DNA from: an uncultured Porphyromonadaceae bacterium | GTDB taxonomy: Bacteria > Bacteroidota > Bacteroidia > Bacteroidales > Muribaculaceae | Direction: 5' to 3' | Assembly (NCBI GenBank): GCA_947175645.1 | Contig: CAMWNP010000017.1 | Location: 1-59,905, forward strand | Length of the DNA: 59,905 nt | Part shown: piece after piece, positions 24,422 through 32,761 of the stretch | Layout: each line of letters opens with the position of its first letter | Position numbering within the stretch: the first letter of the stretch is position 1 | Made by a program: the position numbers and the translations under genes | The notes under the pieces: model-generated | What the model saw: the letters and a program-made list of their open reading frames with translations, nothing else | What the model was told of the DNA's origin: nothing | The model's database searches: none

Positions 24422-25539
24422 ATTTCATTTATGGCTATGATCACCCGGTTGACTTCATCGTCAGTGAGCGATGATCCTGAGGGCAGACACAGTCCCCGGC
24501 TGAAGAGGTCTTCCGATATGCCGTTGGTGTAGGCGGCCGCATCTGCGAATACCGGCTGAATGTGCATGGGACGCCATAGCAGACGCGTTTCAATACCCCT
24601 TTCAGCCAATGCAATGCGGAGTTGGTCCGCTGTAACGGGTGATGCATTGGAAAGTGTTATTGTGGTAAGCCAGAAGTTGCTGTTGAATTCAGCCGAAGGA
24701 TTCTGCTTCACTCTGATGTAAGGATGAGATGCAAATGCCTCGGAATAGATGTCATGTATCCGCCGACGCCGTGCGAGATGCTCTTCCAGCACATCCATCT
24801 GTCCGCAGCCTATGGCGGCGGAAACATTTGACAGACGGTAGTTGTAGCCCACATGTTCATGGTAGTAATACGGACGGTTCTCGCGTGCCTGGGTAGCATA
24901 GAAAAGAACTCTCCCGGCATCTTCGGATGTGGGACAGATTAGCGCTCCACCTCCTGAGGTGGTGATAATTTTGTTGCCGTTGAACGATAAGGTTCCGTAC
25001 CGTCCGAATGTGCCGCAGAATTTACCTCCGAGTGTTGAACCGAGAGCCTCCGCAGCATCCTCGACCACGGGGATGCCAAATTCGGCGGCAATTTCAATGA
25101 TACGGTTCATCTGAGCGGGCATGCCGTAGAGATGCACCGCTATGATTGCTGCGGGATAGCGTCCGGTTTTGGCATGGCGGTCAATAATTGCACTCCTCAT
25201 CAGTTCCGGGTCAATGTTCCATGTAGTTGGTTCGGAGTCGACGAACACCGGTGTGGCTCCCTGATAAAGGATGGGATTTGCAGAAGCGGAGAAGGTGAAT
25301 GACTGGCATATCACTTCATCGCCGGGCTTGATACCGAGCATCACGAGTGCCAGATGTATGGCTGCCGTTCCCGCGCTGAGAGCCACAATGAACGGTGAAT
25401 CCAGATAGTCACCGAGTTTCTTTTCAAAAAGATTGACGTGAGGGCCTAATGGCACAATCCAGTTGTCAGCCAGCGCCTCATCGATATATTTTTTTTCATG
25501 CCCCCCGGCATGGGGTAATGACAGTTTGATATCGTTCAT
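24406..25539 (-). CDS. DegT/DnrJ/EryC1-family sugar aminotransferase
   Basis: This 377-residue PLP enzyme transfers an amino group to a keto-sugar nucleotide, as PglE, LegC or EpsN do. The PLP-binding features are SAGTAAIHLAL near residue 55, VVEDAAEALGS near residue 158 and the Schiff-base lysine in SFNGNKIITT near residue 187. The start (NDIKLSLPHAGGHEKKYI) is typical of the group that makes 4-amino-4,6-dideoxy sugars. It lies far from the LegB-like gene at 54.6 kb but could act in the same pathway. It overlaps both neighbours. Confidence 0.9.
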   Translation of the reverse strand: MNDIKLSLPHAGGHEKKYIDEALADNWIVPLGPHVNLFEKKLGDYLDSPFIVALSAGTAAIHLALVMLGIKPGDEVICQSFTFSASANPILYQGATPVFVDSEPTTWNIDPELMRSAIIDRHAKTGRYPAAIIAVHLYGMPAQMNRIIEIAAEFGIPVVEDAAEALGSTLGGKFCGTFGRYGTLSFNGNKIITTSGGGALICPTSEDAGRVLFYATQARENRPYYYHEHVGYNYRLSNVSAAIGCGQMDVLEEHLARRRRIHDIYSEAFASHPYIRVKQNPSAEFNSNFWLTTITLSNASPVTADQLRIALAERGIETRLLWRPMHIQPVFADAAAYTNGISEDLFSRGLCLPSGSSLTDDEVNRVIIAINEICPEK

Positions 25540-26591
25540 TTTTTTTGAGTGTTAAGTTGACCCGTGAGTATCTGTGCGAGAAGCGGACTGCGGGCAATCA
25601 AGTAATTGACACCCAGTGTTACTGTGACCACTACGGCTGCCAGAGGTACGGTAACAATCAGAGTGGGAACAATGTCAAGGGCAGCATTGCGGAGAGGTTC
25701 CTGAAGCCATGGCAATGGAAAGAGGAAAAAGTAGTGTAGAAGATAAATTGCGAGGCTTTCCCGCCCGAGAAGTTTCCAGATATTGCCCCAACGAGTTCCG
25801 GCAGGAGATGCAAACGCTGTATTGCACCATTGCTGCGCTATGGTCATTACTGCAATGGGCAGGGCGAGATGAAACAAGGGGAGGAGATAGGGCTGGAAGG
25901 GTTCCATAAAGGGGTAGTCCCATCTGTATGCGAGGAAGAAGAGTGAGAGCGAGCCTGCGATGAGTGAGCAGGTGTAGTAGGGGCTGCGGGTGATCATTTT
26001 GTCAAACAGAGCGGAGTGGCGGCGACAGAAAACCCCGAACATGAAAGGAACTGTGAACTGTGCTATCAGTGACAGTGAAAAAAGATCGTTGAGATAAGGT
26101 GTTGCGAAACAGTTGTCTGCCACGTTGATGATTATACACACGGCGGCAATGAAAAGGACTCCGGCCACCCCGCTCCGGATTGACCGCAGTACAGGGGTTG
26201 TCAACGTGTAAATCAGAATTATCACGAACAGGACGTAAGGGAACCAGTATCCGTTCTTGTATTCGTTGACAAGTGTGCCCTCAAGAGTCATGTCAAGCGG
26301 ACTCTGCACACCGCTATGAGGGAAGTAAAGAGTCCACAGAAACAGCATGACAACACCGGGAATAATCAGTTGACGGAATCGGCTGATGAGTTTGGGGAGT
26401 GCGAAATCATGCTTATATGTGAAGTAACCGCTGATGAAGAAGAACATGGGCATGTGCACCAGACCGATGAACTTGAACAACGGTGCCCGGTCGATATCCC
26501 GGATACAGAAAGTGAGTATGTGTCCGATTACCACAAGAAATATGGCGAATCCTTTGACAACGTCAAAGTGATGGAGTCGTGGTTTTTCCAA
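25536..26591 (-). CDS. Acyltransferase 3 family membrane protein
   Basis: This 351-residue inner-membrane protein has about ten hydrophobic helices. It starts with the diagnostic RLHHFDVVKGFAIFLVVIGH, whose histidine is the catalytic candidate, followed by HMPMFFFISGYF. Members O-acetylate surface polysaccharides, lipids or peptidoglycan. Its operon with a sugar aminotransferase and a HAD phosphatase suggests that it decorates a glycan. The ATGA overlap with the next gene indicates coupling. The acceptor cannot be named. Confidence 0.9.
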   Translation of the reverse strand: MEKPRLHHFDVVKGFAIFLVVIGHILTFCIRDIDRAPLFKFIGLVHMPMFFFISGYFTYKHDFALPKLISRFRQLIIPGVVMLFLWTLYFPHSGVQSPLDMTLEGTLVNEYKNGYWFPYVLFVIILIYTLTTPVLRSIRSGVAGVLFIAAVCIIINVADNCFATPYLNDLFSLSLIAQFTVPFMFGVFCRRHSALFDKMITRSPYYTCSLIAGSLSLFFLAYRWDYPFMEPFQPYLLPLFHLALPIAVMTIAQQWCNTAFASPAGTRWGNIWKLLGRESLAIYLLHYFFLFPLPWLQEPLRNAALDIVPTLIVTVPLAAVVVTVTLGVNYLIARSPLLAQILTGQLNTQKK

Positions 26592-26643
26592 AACAGTTCG
26601 GGTTTAGAATAGATGTTACAGGCAGTAATGGGAAATGTTAGAA

Positions 26644-26687
26644 AGGATGAGACCCCATCAACCCTTATGATTATGAAGTCTCATCCT
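26644..26687 (-). terminator. Terminator of the nqr operon
   Basis: AGGATGAGAC (26644-26653) and GTCTCATCCT (26678-26687) are perfectly complementary. The hairpin lies 13 bases after nqrF. Confidence 0.75.
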
Positions 26688-26699
26688 GTCATTCGTTTA

Positions 26700-28004
26700 T
26701 CAGCCTCCGAAGTTATCGTAGTGGATTGATTCGGGGTCAACGCCTAAAGAGTCAAGCATTTTGTTGACAGCGTTACTCATGGGGCCGGGACCACACATGT
26801 AATATTCTATATCTTCGGGATTCTCATGATTCTTGAGATAGGTGTCGTAGATCACCTGATGAACGAAGCCGGGTGTATATTTGACTCCTGCTGCGTCCGC
26901 CGCCGGATCGGGACGGTCGAGAGCCAGATGGAAGTGGAAGTTGGGGAATTCTTTTTCCAGTTGCAGGAAATCGTCGAGATAGAATACTTCATTAAGGGCG
27001 CGTGCTCCGTAGAAATAGTGCATTTCACGGTCGCGTGTGTTGAGGGTCTTGGTCATGTGCATGATCTGTGCACGGAGCGGGGCCATACCGGCACCACCGC
27101 CAATCCACATCATCTCTGCCTTGGAATCAAAGTTGGGATGGAAGTCACCGTAAGGACCACTCATACGAACTTTATCGCCCGGTTTGAGAGTGAAGATGTA
27201 ACTTGATGCGATACCGGGCATAACATCCATGAATCCAACCTCGGGTTTCGGTTTGAAAGGTGGAGTGGCAATGCGGACAGTCAGCATGATGCGGTCTCCT
27301 TCAGCCGGATAGTTTGCCATTGAATAAGCACGGACAGTGGTCTCGGTGTTTTTGCAAACCAGTGAGAACAGTCCGAATTTTTCCCAGGAAGGAAGATATT
27401 CATCACCTATGAGAGCCTTATCTATGTCACGGTCGTAACTCATTTCATAAGGGGGAATCTTTATCTGGGCATAAGAACCGGGAATAAAGTTCATGTGTTC
27501 TCCGGGGGGAAGTGCCACAATGAATTCCTTGATGAATGTGGCCACATTTTTGTTTGATATGACTTCACACTCCCATTCCTTGACATCCAGAGCCGATGCG
27601 GGAACACCAATTTTCATGTCATCCTTCACTTTAACCTGACAAGCAAGTCGCCAGTCGTTCTTTATTTCTTTACGTGAAAAGTGTACGGTTTCAGTAGGCA
27701 GGATTTCACCACCACCTTCAAAAACCTGAACTTTGCACTGACCGCAGGAGCCTTTTCCACCGCATGCTGATGGCAGGAAAATGTTGTTGTCCGCCATAGT
27801 TGAAAGTAGTGATTTTCCTGACGGGGTTTCCAGATCCTTCGAGTTATTGATCTCAATCTTCACCAAACCGGCTTTTACCAGAAAACGTTTGGCTGCCAGG
27901 AGTACGGCCACGAGCAGCAGGGTTGTCAGCAGGAATATGCCAACGCCGGCAATCAGGGTGAGTGTGGCTGTCTGCGATGCAAGTAATATATTATAAGTAG
28001 TCAT
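26700..28004 (-). CDS. nqrF: Na+-NQR subunit F (NADH-oxidising)
   Basis: This 434-residue subunit takes electrons from NADH to FAD and then to a 2Fe-2S cluster. One N-terminal membrane helix is followed by a ferredoxin domain with CGGKGSCGQC and a later Cys in LACQVKV. A ferredoxin-reductase domain then binds FAD (RAYSMANYP) and NADH (MWIGGGAGMAPLR and the terminal YYMCGPGPM). It ends with HYDNFGG, as in typical NqrF. It is the last gene of nqrABCDEF. Confidence 0.97.
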   Translation of the reverse strand: MTTYNILLASQTATLTLIAGVGIFLLTTLLLVAVLLAAKRFLVKAGLVKIEINNSKDLETPSGKSLLSTMADNNIFLPSACGGKGSCGQCKVQVFEGGGEILPTETVHFSRKEIKNDWRLACQVKVKDDMKIGVPASALDVKEWECEVISNKNVATFIKEFIVALPPGEHMNFIPGSYAQIKIPPYEMSYDRDIDKALIGDEYLPSWEKFGLFSLVCKNTETTVRAYSMANYPAEGDRIMLTVRIATPPFKPKPEVGFMDVMPGIASSYIFTLKPGDKVRMSGPYGDFHPNFDSKAEMMWIGGGAGMAPLRAQIMHMTKTLNTRDREMHYFYGARALNEVFYLDDFLQLEKEFPNFHFHLALDRPDPAADAAGVKYTPGFVHQVIYDTYLKNHENPEDIEYYMCGPGPMSNAVNKMLDSLGVDPESIHYDNFGG

Positions 28005-28008
28005 TGCA

Positions 28009-28626
28009 TTAAAGTTTTATACCGAGGAAACTCATGAAGGCTATACCCATCAGGGCTGTGATGATGAACGTGATGCCGATGCCGCGCAATGGCCGGGGAA
28101 CGTTTGAGTAGGAATCGACACGTTCGCGGATTGCTGCAACGGCAGTGATTGCCACGAGCCATCCTATACCCCAGCCGGCACCCGCACAAGTCGCGGTCCA
28201 TACATTCGGAAATTCACGCTGCTGCATGAAGAGTGAACCTCCGAGGATGGCACAGTTAACGGCTATAAGTGGAAGGAATATTCCAAGTGATGCATAGAGC
28301 GAAGGACTATATTTTTCAACAACCATCTCAACCAATTGGGTCATGGAGGCTATAACAGCAATGAACATTATCAGTGAAAGGAAACTGAGGTCAATGTCAG
28401 CATACTCCTGACCGAGCCAACTCAATGCACCGGCCTTCAACACGTAGGTTTCCAGCAAGTAGTTGATGGGGAGGGTTATGACAAGCATGAATGTGACGGC
28501 AACACCCAGACCGAAGGCCGTCTTTACATTTTTGGAAACAGCAAGGAATGAACACATACCTAAAAAGTATGCGAACACCATGTTGTCGACGAAAATGGAG
28601 CGTATGAATAGATTCAGGTTTTCCAT
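28009..28626 (-). CDS. nqrE: Na+-NQR subunit E
   Basis: This 205-residue integral membrane subunit has about six helices and starts FIRSIFVDNMVFAYFLGMC. The cysteine in LGMCSF and the one in VNCAILGG near residue 113 sit in half-helices and, with NqrD, bind the intramembrane iron cluster. It is homologous to RnfA. The gene lies between nqrD (5-base gap) and nqrF (4-base gap). Confidence 0.97.
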   Translation of the reverse strand: MENLNLFIRSIFVDNMVFAYFLGMCSFLAVSKNVKTAFGLGVAVTFMLVITLPINYLLETYVLKAGALSWLGQEYADIDLSFLSLIMFIAVIASMTQLVEMVVEKYSPSLYASLGIFLPLIAVNCAILGGSLFMQQREFPNVWTATCAGAGWGIGWLVAITAVAAIRERVDSYSNVPRPLRGIGITFIITALMGIAFMSFLGIKL

Positions 28627-28631
28627 ATCAT

Positions 28632-29255
28632 TTATTCTTGAAGGTCTTTGTTAAGTGATCGGTGAACCCAGATGATGCATGCCACCACTATGAGTGCCAT
28701 GGGCGGAAGAATCATGAGTCCGTTGTTGACATATCCGTGTTCGTAGCACCACTGGGGAACAACCTGGTACCCCAGGAGTGTGCCGCTACCCAGAAGTTCG
28801 CGGAAGAATCCTACTATCACAAGGATAATGGCATAGCCTACACCGTTGCCTATACCGTCAAGGAATGAAGGCCAGGGCCTGTTGGCCATAGCGAATGCCT
28901 CAAGGCGCCCCATCAGAATACAGTTGGTGATGATTAGTCCGATGAATACGGAGAGTTGTTTGGAAACATCATAGGCGTAAGCCAGAAGAAGTTGGTTCAC
29001 TATAACCACGAGTCCGGCGACCACAACCAGTTGCACTATTATTCGGATGTTGGTGGGGATGGTGTTGCGGATAAAAGATATTATTACATTGGCGAATGCC
29101 AGAACTGCAATCACTGAGAGACCCATGACTATGGCAGGTTCAAGTTTGGCGGTTACGGCAAGCACTGAGCAGATGCCGAGAATCTGCACTATAACTGGGT
29201 TGTTCTTTGAGAACGGATTGAAAATCACGCTTTTGTTTGAAACTTTATCTGCCAT
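28632..29255 (-). CDS. nqrD: Na+-NQR subunit D
   Basis: This 207-residue six-helix membrane subunit begins MADKVSNKSVIFNPFSKNNP. Cysteines in ILGICSVLAV and LIITNCILMGR sit at the positions used for the Fe site shared with NqrE. It is homologous to RnfE. I chose the ATG at 29255: the longer reading frame from 29321 lies inside nqrC and adds residues not seen in the family. It overlaps nqrC by 11 bases. Confidence 0.96.
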   Translation of the reverse strand: MADKVSNKSVIFNPFSKNNPVIVQILGICSVLAVTAKLEPAIVMGLSVIAVLAFANVIISFIRNTIPTNIRIIVQLVVVAGLVVIVNQLLLAYAYDVSKQLSVFIGLIITNCILMGRLEAFAMANRPWPSFLDGIGNGVGYAIILVIVGFFRELLGSGTLLGYQVVPQWCYEHGYVNNGLMILPPMALIVVACIIWVHRSLNKDLQE

Positions 29256-29955
29256 TGCTGCTAAGTTTGTTAAGGTAAGCCTGATAGGGTTTAAGACACT
29301 CGTCAAGCATGGCCGCCACACCTTTGGAGGTTATGGTGCCACCTGAGATTCCGTAAACGTAGTCGCTGTTGTCCTGAGGTTTCTGACCTTGTTTGACTAC
29401 CGTTACGGGGAAAAATTCATCACCTTTGAAGAGTTCTTTTCCGGCAAATTGTCCGCGGAACTTTTCTGTGGTTATTTCAGCACCGAGTCCGGGTGTTTCA
29501 CCCTGATGATCGAAATATGCGCCATAAACCGTAGAACCATCGCTGTCAAGCGCTATGTAGCCCCAGATTGGTCCCCAAAGACCTGCACCGTAAAGAGGGA
29601 TGATATATTTTTTTGAGCCGTCAAGGGTGCAGATGAACAAGGGCAGTTGCCGTTTGGAAAGTTCGTTCTTAAGTTGTTTCTGAACACTGACGTCAAAAGC
29701 GTTGTCACCGATAGAGTCACCGTTGGCGTTCACCACTAATTGTGAGGTGATATACTTTTCAAAGTCGGCTGATATTTGAGTGGGGTCAGGAGTGATATTT
29801 ACTGACGCCAGAATTTGTTTGCGGCGGTCGTTATCTTCGTTTGCCTGCTGCTTCTCCTTCAAGGAGAGTGCGGTCATGGCAAGAGCCGAGCCAACCACCA
29901 CTACTAACACAATAATATATATTACTGTGTAGATGTTGCTTTGTTTGTTAATCAT
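29245..29955 (-). CDS. nqrC: Na+-NQR subunit C
   Basis: This 236-residue subunit has one N-terminal membrane helix (IIVLVVVVGSALAMTA) and a periplasmic FMN-binding domain. The covalent FMN site is seen as ISGGTITSKG near residues 208-217; the family consensus is SGATxT, so the Ala is Gly here. The threonine receiving FMN is kept. The flavin transferase ApbE that loads it is not in this window. Confidence 0.96.
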   Translation of the reverse strand: MINKQSNIYTVIYIIVLVVVVGSALAMTALSLKEKQQANEDNDRRKQILASVNITPDPTQISADFEKYITSQLVVNANGDSIGDNAFDVSVQKQLKNELSKRQLPLFICTLDGSKKYIIPLYGAGLWGPIWGYIALDSDGSTVYGAYFDHQGETPGLGAEITTEKFRGQFAGKELFKGDEFFPVTVVKQGQKPQDNSDYVYGISGGTITSKGVAAMLDECLKPYQAYLNKLSSNGR

Positions 29956-29958
29956 TTG

Positions 29959-31158
29959 TCAGGCTTTAATACGTTTGAGACGACGGTTGATGTTTGCTTG
30001 AACCACGCAATAGTCGATGAGCGGAGCGAAAGCGTTCATAAGCAATACGGCGAGCATGGCTCCTTCGGGGTAGCCGTTGTTGTAGGTACGTATGATTATG
30101 GCTATCACACCCACAAGGAATCCGTAGATGTATTTACCAACGGTTGTACGGGCTGTGGTGACAGGGTCGGTTGCCATGAAGACGGCAGCAAAGGCGAATC
30201 CGCCGAGGCATAACTGATCCTGAACGGTGAGAAACGATGCCGGGTAGGTTGGTGTGGCGAAGCAGTTTGCAATCCATGCCATGAATGCACCGCCGGCGAA
30301 AACTGAAAGGATTATGCGCCAGTTGGCTATGCCTGACACAAGAAGAATGAGTGCGCCAATCAGGATGCAGAGGGTTGATGTTTCACCGAACGAACCCGGA
30401 ATGAGACCGAGAAACATGTCCCATGAGGTAATGGCTTTACCGGCGATGTCAGTAACGGCTATGTCGCCTCCTGTTGCCGTGGCTATCTGTCCCAGCGGAG
30501 TGGCACCTGTGAAATTATCCGGAAGGTTGTGACCTAACCCCAGGATTGTGTCGGACGACACGAATACTTTGTCACCGCTCATGCTTGCGGGGTAGGCGAA
30601 GAAAAGGAATGCTCGGGTGACCAGAGCCACGTTGAGGATATTGTAGCCTGTTCCACCGAACACCTCTTTAACGAATATTACAGAGAAGGCGGTTGCCACG
30701 GCAATCATCCACAGGGGTGTCTCCACCGGACATATCAGGGGAATAAGAATACCTGTGACGAGGAATCCTTCCTGAATCTCCTCACCTCGCCATTGTGCCA
30801 CGGCAAACTCTATGCCGAGACCAACCAGGTATGCGACAACAAGGGTGGGGAGTACGGCCAGGCAGCCGTAGGCCATAATCTGCCAGAAAGGGAATTCAGT
30901 TGCTCCTGCGGCGAGCCAGTTCTGATAACCTGCGTTGTACATGCCGAATAACAGACAGGGCATCAATGCGAGTACAACAATTATCATTGTGCGCTTGGAG
31001 TCCCGGCTGTCATGGATGTGCACACCGGAAGTTGCGGTTGTTTCCGGAGTGAACAGAAATGTTTCGAAGCCGTCGAACACCGAGCGGAACGGGTGGAGTT
31101 TTCCACCTTCCTCAAAGTGAGGTTTGATTTTATTTAAGTAGTTCCTTAGTGCTTTCAT
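29959..31158 (-). CDS. nqrB: Na+-NQR subunit B
   Basis: This 399-residue membrane subunit carries riboflavin and a covalent FMN. The FMN threonine lies in NFTGATPLG near residue 220. About ten hydrophobic helices are visible. It is homologous to RnfD and forms part of the quinone site and the sodium channel. It sits between nqrA (23-base gap) and nqrC (3-base gap). Confidence 0.97.
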   Translation of the reverse strand: MKALRNYLNKIKPHFEEGGKLHPFRSVFDGFETFLFTPETTATSGVHIHDSRDSKRTMIIVVLALMPCLLFGMYNAGYQNWLAAGATEFPFWQIMAYGCLAVLPTLVVAYLVGLGIEFAVAQWRGEEIQEGFLVTGILIPLICPVETPLWMIAVATAFSVIFVKEVFGGTGYNILNVALVTRAFLFFAYPASMSGDKVFVSSDTILGLGHNLPDNFTGATPLGQIATATGGDIAVTDIAGKAITSWDMFLGLIPGSFGETSTLCILIGALILLVSGIANWRIILSVFAGGAFMAWIANCFATPTYPASFLTVQDQLCLGGFAFAAVFMATDPVTTARTTVGKYIYGFLVGVIAIIIRTYNNGYPEGAMLAVLLMNAFAPLIDYCVVQANINRRLKRIKA

Positions 31159-31181
31159 CAGATTTCTGCTGTGTGATGGAT

Positions 31182-32528
31182 TTATTCAGTTTCCTTGCGG
31201 AGGTATTCCAGACCTTCGGCAACGATTTTCTGGAGTTCGAGTTTGGAGGTGTCGACATATTCCGCCAAAGCGAAATCTTCAGGGATAACCTCATAGATTC
31301 CCAGTTTCTCCATATTGTCGATATCTTTGCTCAGGATGGCTTTTATGAGATATTCCGGAAGAATGTCCATTGGCATCACTGATTCATATTCTCCTGACAT
31401 GATCATTGCACGTCGACCACCCTTGATTCGTGCGTCAGGCGAGAAAAGGCGGTGTAGGAAATGCCCGGGGAAGGATCGGCTGACACTCATCTTTGAGGGA
31501 GACAATGAAGCCCAACCCATGAATTCCGCTACATCGTCACCTTCGGGAATAACTGTCACCTGATAGAAGGGCCAGCGTATATAGCCTTCAGGACCTACGT
31601 TTATTCCGGTGAGGAGGTTTCCTGAAATATATCGTTTATGACGGTCATCATCCTTTAGGTTTCCTTCAAGTATCGCTTTCAGAGGTGCGCCTACAAGAGT
31701 ACGGATAAACTCCGGGTGTTTGACCTCGCTGCCGGTGACTGCAACGAGAGATGTGGGAGCGATGGCACCTGACCTGATCATGGTTCCGATTCGTGCTGCC
31801 GTGATGGTGGAAAGAGTCCACACAACTTCTCCCTTATTGACGGGGGCAATGTTAGCAATGGCTGTTCCTATGTTTCCCGCCGGGTGAGGACCGTCTATGT
31901 CAATCATTTCGGCACCGGGAATGTCGGGCATCCGGCTTCCGCGTCGGCGTGTTACATAGACTTTGCCGTCAGTGAGATGATTTAGCAGTTCTACTCCGGC
32001 AACGATGAGGTTTACCTTATCTTTCAGAAGAACGTCAAAGTCAGGAGCAAGAGGGCTTGAATCGAATCCGGCGATGAAGATGTCGCGCGGGCGTACCTGC
32101 GGGTCGGGTATTATGCCGAAAGGTAACTGGCGCATTATCACCCACATTCCTGACTGCATCAGCAGTTTGATTACTGATTCATCATCGGTGGGGTTAACAC
32201 TTTGAGATATACCTTTGTCGTAGTTCTGTTGGTCAACGGCAATGACAATGCGGATGATTTTTCTGCGTTCGCCCCTGACAATCTCCTTGATTGTACCGGT
32301 TACGGGACTTACGACATTCATCTCCTCGTGGACTTTATCATGAAACAGGGGCTGCCCTTTGCGGATGGGGTCTCCCTCTTTGATGTTGAGTTTAGGTGTC
32401 AGACCGGGGAAGTCATCCGGGAAAATGGCTATGTGGTCAGGGATGACCACTTTTTCAACCTTGTCAGATTCCACTTTTCCGGCAAGTTCCAGGTCAAGTC
32501 CTTTCTTTATTTTTAACTGTAAACTCAT
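31182..32528 (-). CDS. nqrA: Na+-NQR subunit A
   Basis: This 448-residue peripheral subunit of the sodium-pumping NADH:quinone oxidoreductase begins MSLQLKIKKGLDLELAG and contains the RnfC-like biotinyl-lipoyl-type N-terminal domain (EGDPIRKGQPLFHDK). It faces the cytoplasm. I chose the ATG at 32528 because an in-frame ATG at 32558 lies inside the predicted promoter. It is the first gene of the six-gene operon, which energises the membrane with Na+. Confidence 0.97.
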   Translation of the reverse strand: MSLQLKIKKGLDLELAGKVESDKVEKVVIPDHIAIFPDDFPGLTPKLNIKEGDPIRKGQPLFHDKVHEEMNVVSPVTGTIKEIVRGERRKIIRIVIAVDQQNYDKGISQSVNPTDDESVIKLLMQSGMWVIMRQLPFGIIPDPQVRPRDIFIAGFDSSPLAPDFDVLLKDKVNLIVAGVELLNHLTDGKVYVTRRRGSRMPDIPGAEMIDIDGPHPAGNIGTAIANIAPVNKGEVVWTLSTITAARIGTMIRSGAIAPTSLVAVTGSEVKHPEFIRTLVGAPLKAILEGNLKDDDRHKRYISGNLLTGINVGPEGYIRWPFYQVTVIPEGDDVAEFMGWASLSPSKMSVSRSFPGHFLHRLFSPDARIKGGRRAMIMSGEYESVMPMDILPEYLIKAILSKDIDNMEKLGIYEVIPEDFALAEYVDTSKLELQKIVAEGLEYLRKETE

Positions 32529-32555
32529 AAGGTCGGAAAATAAGTTAAATTTTTG

Positions 32556-32587
32556 CAAATATAACTAAATTTCGGCTAATGTTCAAA
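32556..32587 (-). promoter_or_regulatory. nqr operon promoter
   Basis: On the minus strand TTTG (32584-32587) is 20 bases before TATATTTG (32556-32563), leaving a leader of about 20 bases to nqrA. Confidence 0.65.
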
Positions 32588-32613
32588 ATATTTTTGTCTA
32601 ATATACCCTACAA

Positions 32614-32690
32614 TTCTTATATTTTTATAATTCGTATAAGTCTTATAAATTTTATAAATCTTATAAATCTTATACATCTTATAATCTTAC
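32614..32690. repeat. AT-rich tandem repeat between ftsH and nqrA
   Basis: The segment is built from units close to TTATAAATC. Two perfect copies (32652-32669) are followed by TTATACATC and TTATAATC. Similar but looser units extend upstream. It lies directly upstream of the nqr promoter and downstream of ftsH. The 32559-32761 gap otherwise holds the nqr promoter and a terminator. Confidence 0.75.
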
Positions 32691-32711
32691 GCTTGCCGTA
32701 TAATATGGCAA

Positions 32712-32738
32712 AGACCGCGGGCGGGGTGCTCGCGGTCT
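32712..32738. terminator. Hairpin terminator after ftsH
   Basis: AGACCGCG (32712-32719) pairs with CGCGGTCT (32731-32738). It is GC-rich with only a weak T-run, located 24 bases after the ftsH stop. Confidence 0.6.
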
Positions 32739-32761
32739 CTTTAATTGGTTGTCGATAAGGG

